Origin: an uncultured Rhodospirillaceae bacterium
GTDB lineage: Bacteria; Pseudomonadota; Alphaproteobacteria; Rhodospirillales; Magnetospirillaceae
Assembly: GCA_903941105.1 (NCBI GenBank)
Contig: CAJANL010000072.1
Coordinates: 1-32,515, forward strand
Length of the DNA stretch: 32,515 nucleotides
Reading direction: 5' to 3'
Shown here piece by piece: positions 7,883-15,454 of the stretch. A program made the position numbers and the translations under genes. The notes under the pieces were generated by a model. It did not search any database. It was not told where the DNA came from and saw nothing but the letters and a program-made list of their open reading frames with translations. Every line of letters starts with the position of its first letter. Position 1 is the first letter of the stretch.

Positions 7883-9564
7883 GGCTGGCCACTCCTGCCC
7901 GCCGGTGGTGCCAGGCGGTAGCTTCCCTTGCCGCCGCGCTTGACTTCGTACATAGCCTTGTCGGCCCGTGCGATGATGTCTTCCAGGGTTTCGCTTCCGG
8001 TGCCACTGTGCACCGCCACCCCCAGCGACATGTGCAGCGGCTTTTCAGGGCTGCCGGAGAAACGGCCGAGACTGCGGCTGGCCGACAGCAGATCCTGGCA
8101 GCGCGCCACCGCGGTGCGTTCCTCGGCGTTCTCCAGCCAGATGGCGAATTCGTCGCCGCCCAATCGTGCCACCAGATCCACCGGGCGGGTGTACTGCAGC
8201 AGCAGATCGCGCACCGCCAGCAGCGCCTCGTCACCGGTCTGGTGGCCGTGGACGTCGTTGACCATCTTGAAGTTGTCGAGGTCGACATAGATCAGTGCCG
8301 CCGGCTTGCACTCATGCGTCAAGCGCTGGAAGCGTCGGGCGATCTCCTCGAAGAAGGCGCGCCGGTTGAACAGGCCGGTCAGGCCGTCGGTGCGCGACAG
8401 CTTGAGGATGCGCTCGTGGTTGGCGATCTGCTCGCAGGCGAGGCCGACCTGATTGGAGACGTCGTCCACCAGCAGGCGGTCGTCATCGCTCCAGCCCGAT
8501 CGCCCAGGTGCCCGCCACAGGCAGATGGCGCCGTTGATGGAATGGCGGTAGCGGCTGACGGTGGCCAGCATGTTCCAGCCGTCCACGTCCTGTTCGATGT
8601 GATCGGTGGACAGAAAATTGTCGAGCAGGCCAGCCTCGTCGCCGGCCTCGCCGTACTGGGCGGCCAGGGCGAAGTCCAGACCATCGGGCAGGATGCGGAA
8701 GATGCGGCAACCGGTGGCGCCCAGGGCCTTGGAGGTGGACGCCGCCGCCGCCTTCAGCATGTCGGCGGGGTCGACCTCATCGCGGATGGTGCGCACGATG
8801 TAGGACAGCAGCCGCTCGCGGTTGTTGGCGCGCGACAGGGCTGCATCGCGCAGCCGCTCCTGGGTGATGTCGCGGCAGACGCCGCGGGCGCCGCGCCACT
8901 CGCCGGCCTCGCCCCGCAGCGGCGTCGACGAGGCCAGCAGGCAGGCCTGGGAACCGTCGGCCAGGCGCATCCACACCTCGCTGTCCTCCATGGCCATGGC
9001 GGCGGAAAACAGGCTGGTTCCTTGGGCCTCGCCGTGCTCGACCACGTAATCCGTCGGCCGGCGGCCAACCAGTTCATCTGCGGTGTAGCCCAGCGCACCC
9101 TTGGGGCTGACGAAGGAGAAGCGGCCGTCCGGCCCCACCTCCCAGGCGAAATCACTGGAGATCTCCACCAAGTCCTTGTAGCGCTGACGCGATTCCACCA
9201 GCGCCGAGCGCAGGTTGCGCTCCAGCGTCACGTCGCGGCCCAGCACCAGCACACGGCCATCGGCGGCGGGCAGGGCTGACAGTTCGATGATGAGGCGGCC
9301 GCCGCCGGCCAGCGGCAGCGTTTCCACCACCCCCGCGGCCCCGCCGGGCAACAGAAGTTCGGCCACGTTTGCCATGCGGCCTTCGGCGATGGCGGTGGCC
9401 AATGGTTCGGCGCGCTCGTTGGCGGCGACCACGTGGCCCTGGCGATCGAGCACCACCGCCTGGCCGGGATAGGCGGCCAAGGCCGCCGCCCCCAGTTCGA
9501 TGGCGGGATTTCCGCGCGTCCGCAGCCGGTCAGACGTTGTACTCATCGAGCGATCGCATCCCAT
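7879..9564 (-). CDS. PAS-PAS-GAF-GGDEF diguanylate cyclase
   Basis: Sensory enzyme predicted to make c-di-GMP from two GTP. Domains in order for the 561-aa frame: PAS about 25-115, PAS about 125-240 (DFAWEVGPDGRFSFVSPKG), GAF about 255-385, GGDEF about 390-550. The active site is the canonical LGGDEF (GGDEF at 469-473), and DLDNFKMVND gives the metal/GTP residues. An RxxD product-inhibition site, R460-P-V-D463, sits five residues before GGDEF, so feedback inhibition is expected. There is no EAL or HD-GYP domain and no membrane helix, so sensing is probably cytoplasmic. The start may be ATG 9564 or ATG 9546 (MSTTSDR); neither has a strong Shine-Dalgarno. It is coupled by a 4-bp overlap to the DUF2336 gene. 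The PilZ glycosyltransferase in this window is a possible receiver of its signal, not shown. Confidence 0.93.
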   Translation of the reverse strand: MGCDRSMSTTSDRLRTRGNPAIELGAAALAAYPGQAVVLDRQGHVVAANERAEPLATAIAEGRMANVAELLLPGGAAGVVETLPLAGGGRLIIELSALPAADGRVLVLGRDVTLERNLRSALVESRQRYKDLVEISSDFAWEVGPDGRFSFVSPKGALGYTADELVGRRPTDYVVEHGEAQGTSLFSAAMAMEDSEVWMRLADGSQACLLASSTPLRGEAGEWRGARGVCRDITQERLRDAALSRANNRERLLSYIVRTIRDEVDPADMLKAAAASTSKALGATGCRIFRILPDGLDFALAAQYGEAGDEAGLLDNFLSTDHIEQDVDGWNMLATVSRYRHSINGAICLWRAPGRSGWSDDDRLLVDDVSNQVGLACEQIANHERILKLSRTDGLTGLFNRRAFFEEIARRFQRLTHECKPAALIYVDLDNFKMVNDVHGHQTGDEALLAVRDLLLQYTRPVDLVARLGGDEFAIWLENAEERTAVARCQDLLSASRSLGRFSGSPEKPLHMSLGVAVHSGTGSETLEDIIARADKAMYEVKRGGKGSYRLAPPAGRSGQP

Positions 9565-9623
9565 TTACCCATGCCTACATACCATAGGAGGGGAATGGTT
9601 AACGACCGGCAAAATGACAGACC

Positions 9624-10490
9624 TCAACTCAGCCCATTGGCGCGGAACCATGCCTGAAGGCGCTGCCAGCCGTCCTTGGCGGGGGCTTCGCGCCAGCTCG
9701 GCCGATAGTCGGCGTGGAAAGCGTGCGGCGCGTCGGGATAGACGATGATTTCCGACTTGGCCCCCGCCGCCTTCAGCGCCGCCCGCATGCGTTCGACACT
9801 GTCCTGCGGGATACCCTGATCGGCGCCGCCGTATAGACCGAGCACCGGAACCTTCAATTCGGCGGCGATATCGAGAGGCTGCCGCGGCGTCATTTCGGTG
9901 CGGTCGCCAATCAGGCGGCCATACCAGGCGACGGCGGCCTTGAGGCGGGGATTGTGGGCGGCGTAGAGCCAGGTGACACGCCCACCCCAGCAGAAACCGG
10001 TGATGCCCAGCCGGACCGGATCACCGCCGCCGCCCGAGGGCGCCCAGGCGGCCACCTTATCCAGGTCGGCCATCACCTGGGCGTCGGGCACCTTGGAAAC
10101 GATGGTCTTGATGATCTCGGGAATCTCGGCGACCTTGGAGGGGTCACCCTGGCGCATGAACAGCTCGGGGGCCACCGCCAGATAGCCCAGCTTGGCCAAG
10201 CGGCGGCAGACGTCGCGGATGTGCTCGTGCACCCCGAAGATTTCCTGGACCACCATCACCGTGGGGAACGGCCCGCCCTTGGCCGGCCGCGCGGCATAGG
10301 CCGGCATCTGGCCGTCGGACACCGGAATCAGCACGGTGCCGGCCTCGATCCCGGCGGTGTCGGTCTGGATGGCGGTGGCCGCCGCGGGGCTGACGGCCAG
10401 GGCGAAACCGGCGGCCAGCAGGGCCCCGGAGACGAAGGCGCGCCGATCGCACTCGGCCTTGGGCATCAAGCTCAGGATGTCCTCACGCAT
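9624..10490 (-). CDS. Dienelactone hydrolase family protein with Tat signal
   Basis: 288-aa alpha/beta hydrolase of the dienelactone hydrolase family. The Cys-Asp-His triad is visible: C in GFCWGG, D in [10 protein letters not shown] in PDAPHAFH, with the [17 protein letters not shown] helix typical of the family. The true start is ATG 10490, with AAAGGA 8 nt upstream; the longer frame to 10682 runs into the divergent gene and is not used. The N-terminus has a twin-arginine signal (DRRAFVSG at 15-22), a hydrophobic stretch and an AAATA cleavage region near 36-40, so the enzyme is probably exported folded to the periplasm. The natural substrate is unknown; real dienelactone degradation genes are absent nearby. 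Confidence 0.87.
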   Translation of the reverse strand: MREDILSLMPKAECDRRAFVSGALLAAGFALAVSPAAATAIQTDTAGIEAGTVLIPVSDGQMPAYAARPAKGGPFPTVMVVQEIFGVHEHIRDVCRRLAKLGYLAVAPELFMRQGDPSKVAEIPEIIKTIVSKVPDAQVMADLDKVAAWAPSGGGGDPVRLGITGFCWGGRVTWLYAAHNPRLKAAVAWYGRLIGDRTEMTPRQPLDIAAELKVPVLGLYGGADQGIPQDSVERMRAALKAAGAKSEIIVYPDAPHAFHADYRPSWREAPAKDGWQRLQAWFRANGLS

Positions 10491-10522
10491 GGGCTTATTC
10501 CTTTCGAGGGAAAGACCAACCA

Positions 10523-10551
10523 GATATAGCGCTCGGTCACGGCCTGGACAA
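10523..10551 (-). promoter_or_regulatory. Putative sigma-70 promoter of the dienelactone hydrolase gene
   Basis: On the minus strand there is TTGTCC (10551-10546), a 17-bp spacer and TATATC (10528-10523), about 33 bp before the ATG at 10490. Spacing is ideal; each box matches the consensus at 4 of 6 positions. Confidence 0.45.
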
Positions 10552-10605
10552 TGTGCCTCCGCCAACGTCCTTGCCTTCGGCCCGCGGTCCAAGTACCTGT
10601 TGCGC

Positions 10606-11301
10606 ATGCAAACGCACAACGATGACCCCCGCCGCCTCGGGCTCGGCCATGTGGACGCCTGGGTGTTCGACCTCGACAACACGCTCTATCCGGCGTCGTC
10701 GAGCCTGTTCCCCCAGATCGACGTGCGCATGCGCCAGTTCATCGCCCAACGCCTCGGGATGGAGCTGGACGATGCCTACCGGCTGCAGAAGCGCTACTAT
10801 CGCGAGTTCGGCACCACCCTGCGCGGCCTGATGATTCGCCACGCCATCGAGCCTGACGCCTTCCTGTCATATGTCCACGACATCGACTGCACCGTGCTGG
10901 ACGTGGCGCCCCGCCTGGATGCGGCGCTGGAGCGGCTACGGGGGCGCAAGCTGATCTTCACCAATGGCTCTGAGCGCCATGCCGTCAACGTGCTGGCCCG
11001 CCTGGGCATCACGCGGCACTTCGAGGGCGTGTTCGACATCGCCGCCGCCGGATTCATCCCCAAGCCCGAGCCGGCGACCTACCGGCTGATGCTGGAGCGC
11101 CATGCCGTCGACCCGCGCGCCGCAGCCATGCTCGAAGACATCCAGCGCAATCTGGTGCCGGCCGCCGCCGCCGGCATGACCACCGTGTGGGTGCGCGAGG
11201 ACAACCACCCCGACGCCGCCCATGAGCCGGAGCCGGTGGACTTGTCGCACATCCACCACATCACCGACGATCTGACGGCCTGGCTTGAGGGGGTGCGGTA
11301 G
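10606..11301 (+). CDS. HAD-superfamily pyrimidine 5'-nucleotidase
   Basis: 231-aa cytoplasmic HAD hydrolase of the Sdt1/pyrimidine 5'-nucleotidase type. Motif I is [11 protein letters not shown], motif II is FTNGSERH, the motif III lysine is in IPKPEP, and the acidic motif is MLEDIQRN. The Tyr-Pro after DNTL and the short helical cap are characteristic of this branch. Expected reaction: dephosphorylation of nucleoside monophosphates such as UMP. Start ATG 10606 is chosen because the conserved region begins about 18 residues later and upstream sequence belongs to the divergent hydrolase's control region; a TTG at 10600 is an alternative. The Shine-Dalgarno is poor. It is convergent with the zinc-ribbon gene, with 10 bp between them. 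Confidence 0.87.
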   Translation: MQTHNDDPRRLGLGHVDAWVFDLDNTLYPASSSLFPQIDVRMRQFIAQRLGMELDDAYRLQKRYYREFGTTLRGLMIRHAIEPDAFLSYVHDIDCTVLDVAPRLDAALERLRGRKLIFTNGSERHAVNVLARLGITRHFEGVFDIAAAGFIPKPEPATYRLMLERHAVDPRAAAMLEDIQRNLVPAAAAGMTTVWVREDNHPDAAHEPEPVDLSHIHHITDDLTAWLEGVR

Positions 11302-11311
11302 CGCGGGAACC

Positions 11312-12133
11312 CTACTTCGCCTCACCCTCGACGAACACCACGTTGACCTCGACGGCGTTGGGATCGGGACGTTCGAGCATGATCTTGAAACTGGCGGTGC
11401 CCTGCGGTTCCAGGGCGGTGACCGGCGGCTGCGACACCTTTTCCTGAACCACCTGCTTGTCCTTGTCGACCAGCACCAGCTTCATGGTCGGCACGGTACG
11501 CACGCGATCGGTGACGTTGGCGATGACGCCGCGCACGATCAGCACTTCGATTTCATTGTGGACAAAGCGCTCGGGGGTGCCGGCGCTGCGCAACTGCAAC
11601 CCGGCGCCGGGCTTTTCGCGGCGCAGGCCGGCCTGCGACAGAATCTCGTTGGCCTCGGGCACGACCTCGATCAGCTTGTCCTGGAAATAGAAGGCGGCGC
11701 CGCCGAGGCCGCCGATCAACAGCAGCAGCAGCAGGACCCACAGGCCGGCGGTCCCCTTCTTGCCGCCGTCGGACGGCTGGGCGAACACCTCGGGGATGGG
11801 CTGCGGTCCCTCGTCGAGCAGATCGGGCTCTTCATCGCGACGACGCGCCGCATCCACGCGGTTGCCGAGGTCGGGGATGGGAGGCGGCTCGAACTCGTAG
11901 TCGGGCTCGGCGGCGCGCGCCACTGCCCGCGGCGACGGACTGGCCGACAGCGACGGACCGTCGAGATCGAGGTCGAGATCGAAGTCGTCCTCAACCGGCT
12001 CGGGCTCGGCAGGCAGCGGCGACTGAAACCACTTGTGCCCGCATTTGGCGCATTTCAAGGTGCGGCCGCTGGCCCCCAGAGCCTTGTCCGGGACCGAAAA
12101 ACTGGTGGTGCAGCTGGGACAACTGATAAGCAT
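11312..12133 (-). CDS. Zinc-ribbon (MJ0042-type) single-pass membrane protein, DUF3426-like
   Basis: 273-aa protein with an N-terminal zinc ribbon (C5-x2-C8 and C28-x2-C31, MLISCPSC and KCAKCGHKW). A long acidic, proline-rich linker (about 40-125) leads to one membrane helix (about 130-150, Leu-rich). A C-terminal soluble domain (about 155-273) resembles DUF3426, with the end EVNVVFVEGEAK. Topology suggests a cytoplasmic zinc ribbon and a periplasmic tail. The molecular function of this family is not known. In alphaproteobacteria it often sits divergent from ftsEX, as here, which hints at envelope or division work. A strong promoter with an embedded palindrome lies directly upstream. Confidence 0.85.
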   Translation of the reverse strand: MLISCPSCTTSFSVPDKALGASGRTLKCAKCGHKWFQSPLPAEPEPVEDDFDLDLDLDGPSLSASPSPRAVARAAEPDYEFEPPPIPDLGNRVDAARRRDEEPDLLDEGPQPIPEVFAQPSDGGKKGTAGLWVLLLLLLIGGLGGAAFYFQDKLIEVVPEANEILSQAGLRREKPGAGLQLRSAGTPERFVHNEIEVLIVRGVIANVTDRVRTVPTMKLVLVDKDKQVVQEKVSQPPVTALEPQGTASFKIMLERPDPNAVEVNVVFVEGEAK

Positions 12134-12163
12134 GGAGCGTAAACACCCGCCAAGACGTTCTTT

Positions 12164-12192
12164 CTTATAGGCTTAAGCCTAAACCAACACAA
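12164..12192 (-). promoter_or_regulatory. Promoter of the zinc-ribbon gene with embedded 14-bp palindrome
   Basis: On the minus strand there is TTGTGT (12192-12187), exactly 17 bp, then TATAAG (12169-12164), 30 bp before the ATG. A perfect palindrome TAGGCTTAAGCCTA (12168-12181) fills most of the spacer and touches the -10 box. This is the usual place for a repressor operator. The site also lies about 70 bp upstream of ftsE. Confidence 0.55.
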
Positions 12193-12253
12193 GCGCGCGC
12201 TGGACTAATGCGCCGCTGCCGTGTCATCCTGCCGCCCTTCGGGAGAAGACGCC

Positions 12254-12943
12254 GTGCGGCATCGGCCTCGTGGGCAAAACATCATCCGCTTCGACAGCGT
12301 CGGGTTGCGCTATGGACTGGGTCCGGAAGTGCTGCAGGACGTGTCGTTCGCCTTACCATCGGGCTCGTTCCACTTCCTTACGGGAGCGTCGGGCGCCGGA
12401 AAATCGTCTTTGCTGCGGTTGATGTATCTCGGCCTGCGGCCGACGCGCGGCCGCGTCGTGGTGTTCGACCGCGATCTGGCCGCCACCAAGCGCTACGAAT
12501 TGCCGGCCCTGCGGCGTCGCATCGGCGTGGTGTTCCAGGACTTCCGCCTGCTCGACCACCTCTCGGCGGTGGACAACGTGGCGCTGCCCCTGCGCGTGCG
12601 GGGAGTGCGCGAATCCGACATCCACAAGCATGTCCCCGAGCTGCTGGGCTGGGTCGGGCTGACCGAACAGCTGAATTCCAAGCCGTCGACGCTGTCGGGC
12701 GGGCAGAAACAGCGTGTCGCCATCGCCCGCGCGGTGATCGGCCGCCCCGATCTGCTGCTGGCCGACGAACCCACCGGCAACGTGGACGACACCATCGCCA
12801 TGCGGCTGCTCCACCTGTTCGAGGAACTCAACAAGCTGGGCACCACCATCGTCATCGCCACCCATAACCAGGCGCTGGTGGACCGCTTCGCCCATCATCC
12901 GCGGCTGCACATCGAGCACGGACTGGTCACAAGCCCGCAATGA
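12254..12943 (+). CDS. ftsE: Cell division ATP-binding protein FtsE
   Basis: ABC-type ATPase that pairs with FtsX to control septal peptidoglycan hydrolysis. Walker A is GASGAGKSS (about 44-52), the Q-loop is in [18 protein letters not shown], the signature is [14 protein letters not shown], Walker B is [12 protein letters not shown] and the switch histidine is in IATHN. All are intact. The start GTG 12254 ([13 protein letters not shown]) is preferred, since GGGAGAAG ends 5 nt upstream; this gives 229 aa, the normal size. The longer frame from GTG 12221 has no such site. The stop overlaps the ftsX ATG by 4 bp. It heads a four-gene operon with ftsX, a DUF218 gene and plsC. Confidence 0.95.
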   Translation: MRHRPRGQNIIRFDSVGLRYGLGPEVLQDVSFALPSGSFHFLTGASGAGKSSLLRLMYLGLRPTRGRVVVFDRDLAATKRYELPALRRRIGVVFQDFRLLDHLSAVDNVALPLRVRGVRESDIHKHVPELLGWVGLTEQLNSKPSTLSGGQKQRVAIARAVIGRPDLLLADEPTGNVDDTIAMRLLHLFEELNKLGTTIVIATHNQALVDRFAHHPRLHIEHGLVTSPQ

Positions 12944-13833
12944 TCTTCGGCCGCCATTCCGATCTGCCGCTCAAGGACGATGCCACCAGCCGCTTCCTGC
13001 CCTGGCTGGTGGCGCTGATGGTCTTCCTGTCGGCCATGGCGGTGGCCGGGGTGTTCGTCATCAACAGCGTCATCGAGCGCTGGGACCACGATGTGTCGGG
13101 AACGCTGACGGTCCAGATCATCCCGGCCGGCGGCGACAGTGCCGCGGCGCTGACCGACGAGCGGGTGCGGATGGCCGTCGATATCATGCGCAAGGTGCCC
13201 GGGGTGCGCGCCGTCAAGGCGCTGGACAAGCGCCAGACCCTCGCCCTGCTGGAGCCGTGGCTGGGTAGTACCGACGTGGTGCACGACATGCCCCTGCCCC
13301 GCCTGATCGATGTCACCGTCGACCCCGAGGCGCGTATCGATCTGGGTGAGGTGGCCGACCGGCTGTCGCGTGCCGTGCCGGGGGCCTCGCTGGACGACCA
13401 TCGGGTGTGGCTGTCGCGGCTGATCGGCCTGTCGCGCACCATCGAGTGGATGGCCCTGGCGGTGCTGATACTGATCGGGCTGGTGACCTCGCTGACCGTG
13501 GTCTACGCCACACGCACCGGCATGGCGGTGCATCACAGCCTGATCGAGGTGCTGCATCTGATCGGCGCCCATGACGACTATGTGGCGCGTCAGTTCGCCG
13601 ACCGCGCCTTTTCGCTGGGCTTCGGCGGCGGGCTGATCGGGCTGGCCCTGGCGGTGCCGGCGCTGTCGGCCATCGGCTGGGCGGCACGGCGGCTGGAGGG
13701 CGGCTTCCTGCCGTCGCTCAGCCTGCCATTGAGCGGCTACGTGGTCATCGGCATGTTGCCCGCCGTCTCCGCGGTGCTGGCCATGCTGACCGCGCGCATG
13801 ACCGTCCACGGCTCGTTGTCGAAGATGCTATGA
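12940..13833 (+). CDS. ftsX: Cell division protein FtsX
   Basis: 297-aa permease-like partner of FtsE, with four membrane helices: about 20-45, 163-188, 220-245 and 268-290. A periplasmic domain lies between the first two and includes GTLTVQIIPAG and VPGVRAVKALD. This is the standard FtsX topology. It transmits FtsE ATP hydrolysis to periplasmic amidase activators or hydrolases. Start and stop overlap neighbours by 4 bp on both sides (ATGA), indicating coupled translation with ftsE and the DUF218 gene. The sequence is more diverged than FtsE, as is normal for this family. Confidence 0.92.
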   Translation: MIFGRHSDLPLKDDATSRFLPWLVALMVFLSAMAVAGVFVINSVIERWDHDVSGTLTVQIIPAGGDSAAALTDERVRMAVDIMRKVPGVRAVKALDKRQTLALLEPWLGSTDVVHDMPLPRLIDVTVDPEARIDLGEVADRLSRAVPGASLDDHRVWLSRLIGLSRTIEWMALAVLILIGLVTSLTVVYATRTGMAVHHSLIEVLHLIGAHDDYVARQFADRAFSLGFGGGLIGLALAVPALSAIGWAARRLEGGFLPSLSLPLSGYVVIGMLPAVSAVLAMLTARMTVHGSLSKML

Positions 13834-14471
13834 GCGAGGCGGCGAACGGCAAGGTTCGTCCGCGCCGTCCGGCCCAGGTCGCCGGGGCGGCGTTCGGCTT
13901 CGGCCTCGCCCTGGCGCTGGCCTGGCTGGTGGGGCTGGTGTGGTTCGCCGCCACCGTTCCCGGCGAGGTCGAGGACCCCGCCACCGCCACCGACGCCATC
14001 GTGGTGCTGACCGGCGGCAGCGAGCGGGTGGCCACCGGCGTAGCGCTGCTGGAGGCCGAACTGGGCGGGCGGCTGTTCGTCTCGGGGGTGCACAAGGGGG
14101 TCGAGGTGGCCGACCTGCTGAAGACCACCCGCCACCGGTCGGGCCGCCCCGAGCTCGCCGGCCATATTGCCCTCGGCTATGAGGCCGACGACACCGTCGG
14201 CAATGCCGTCGAGACCGCCGCCTGGATGCGGACCGAGAAGGTCCGCACCGTGCGTCTGGTCACCGCCGCCTATCACATGCGCCGCAGCCTGCTGGAGTTC
14301 CGTCACGCCATGCCGGGTGCCGTCATCGTGCCGCATCCGGTGTTTCCCGACGCGGTCAAGCATGAATGGTGGCGCTGGCCCGGCACTGCCCACTTGCTTG
14401 CCACCGAGTGGACGAAGTATCTAGCGGCGGTATTGCGCAATTGGGTGGTGCCCGCCGGGGAGTGGCCGTGA
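13830..14471 (+). CDS. DUF218 (YdcF/ElyC-like) membrane protein
   Basis: 213-aa protein with one N-terminal membrane helix (about 17-42) and a DUF218 domain. The family motifs are DAIVVLTGGSERVATGV, GRLFVSGVHKG, DDTVGNAVETAAWM and LVTAAYHMRRSL. Related ElyC in Escherichia coli affects undecaprenyl-phosphate-dependent envelope carbohydrate synthesis, but the enzymatic reaction of this branch is not settled. It is translationally coupled to ftsX upstream and to plsC downstream (GTGA overlap), so an envelope role is very likely. No signal-peptidase site is obvious, so it probably stays anchored with the domain in the periplasm. Confidence 0.87.
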   Translation: MSEAANGKVRPRRPAQVAGAAFGFGLALALAWLVGLVWFAATVPGEVEDPATATDAIVVLTGGSERVATGVALLEAELGGRLFVSGVHKGVEVADLLKTTRHRSGRPELAGHIALGYEADDTVGNAVETAAWMRTEKVRTVRLVTAAYHMRRSLLEFRHAMPGAVIVPHPVFPDAVKHEWWRWPGTAHLLATEWTKYLAAVLRNWVVPAGEWP

Positions 14472-15187
14472 TCCAAATTCGTTCGGCGTTGTTCAGCGCC
14501 CTGTTCCTCGCCATCATGGTCGTGATGTCGCTGCTCTACCTGCCGCTGCTGGCGCTGCCGCGCCGGGTGATGGTGGTGGCCGCCCGCTGGTGGGTGGCCG
14601 TCAGCCTGGCGATCCTCAAGCATGTAGCGGGGGTGCGCTGGCAGGTGCGCGGGCGGGAGAACCTGCCCGGCGGCGGCTTCCTGGTCGCCGCCAAGCATCA
14701 GTCGGCCTTCGAGACCTTCGCCTTCCGTCTGGTGCTGGATGATCCCGCCTACGTTCTGAAGCGCGAGCTGACCTGGATTCCGTTCTTCGGCTGGTACCTG
14801 GCCAAGAGCGGCGTCATCGCCATCGATCGCGGTGCCGGCGCCAAAGCCCTGAAGGCCATGGTCAAGGGCGCCCAGGCTGCCGCCGCCGAGGGCCGCCCGG
14901 TGATCATCTTCCCCGAGGGCACCCGCACCGCCCCCGGCCACAAGCTACCCTACCATTCCGGCGTCGCCATGCTCTATGGCGCCATGGGAACGCCGGTGGT
15001 GCCGGTAGCGCTGAATTCGGGGATGTTCTGGGGCCGGCGCAGCTTCCTCAAGCGGCCCGGCACCATCATCATCGAGTTCCTTCCGGCCATCGCCCCCGGC
15101 ATGGACCGCAAGGCCTTCATGGCCGAGCTGGAGAGCCGCATCGAGACCGCCAGCGACCGGTTGGTGGCCGAGGACTCTAAAGCGTGA
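14468..15187 (+). CDS. plsC: 1-acyl-sn-glycerol-3-phosphate acyltransferase
   Basis: Converts lysophosphatidic acid to phosphatidic acid at the inner membrane. The 239-aa protein starts at GTG 14468, overlapping the DUF218 stop (GTGA). An N-terminal hydrophobic hairpin (about 8-30) precedes the acyltransferase domain. Block I is KHQSAFE (H77 to E82), so the usual HX4D is HX4E here. Block III, FPEGTR at 148-153, and block IV, VPVALNSG, are normal. The last residues (EDSKA) and stop lie in TAAAGCGTGATG-like sequence that recurs beside the repeat at 27268, so the C-terminus may have been altered by the repeat. No intrinsic terminator with a T-run follows. Confidence 0.9.
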   Translation: MIQIRSALFSALFLAIMVVMSLLYLPLLALPRRVMVVAARWWVAVSLAILKHVAGVRWQVRGRENLPGGGFLVAAKHQSAFETFAFRLVLDDPAYVLKRELTWIPFFGWYLAKSGVIAIDRGAGAKALKAMVKGAQAAAAEGRPVIIFPEGTRTAPGHKLPYHSGVAMLYGAMGTPVVPVALNSGMFWGRRSFLKRPGTIIIEFLPAIAPGMDRKAFMAELESRIETASDRLVAEDSKA

Positions 15188-15191
15188 TGAG

Positions 15192-15280
15192 TTCGCCCTC
15201 GCCGGGCGGGCGCCTCCGCGCCCTTGGCCACTCGCTCAATGCTCGCATGGGCGCCGCGTTTCATATTTCAGGCTCGACGC
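15192..15280 (+). repeat. Dispersed 89-bp repeat, copy 1
   Basis: It matches 27315-27403 base for base over the first 56 bp (from TTCGCCCTCGCCGGGCGGGC) and the last 22 bp (TTTCATATTTCAGGCTCGAC and two more). Between these lies an 11-bp core (15248-15258) that is almost wholly different. Both copies have the same length and orientation, and both lie just 3' of a plus-strand gene. No transposase or long open frame is inside. Confidence 0.85.
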
Positions 15281-15310
15281 TTAACAGGCTGCGGAAAAGG
15301 GCCGAATTTC

Positions 15311-15419
15311 CTCGTCATTCCCGCGAAAGCGGGAATCCATGCATCCAGCGGCACAACATATAGCGTTCTGTGCCGTACCTCGCCCCAACATGCCCCCCCG
15401 CTTTTGCGGGGGTGACGAG
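15311..15419. repeat. REPIN/MITE-like palindromic element
   Basis: Its ends are 23-bp imperfect inverted repeats: CTCGTCATTCCCGCGAAAGC from 15311, and its counterpart ending GGGGGTGACGAG at 15419. Each end is itself a small hairpin (CCCGCGAAAGCGGG; CCCGCTTTTGCGGG). Inside is a further inverted repeat, CGGCACA (15349-15355) and TGTGCCG (15369-15375). The whole can fold as one long hairpin. Elements of this type are common intergenic repeats in proteobacteria. Reading it on the minus strand gives the spurious peptide DAWIPAFAGMT. Confidence 0.8.
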
Positions 15420-15454
15420 ATGAAGGGCGGCGGGAAGAGTTTTTGCGCAGACCG

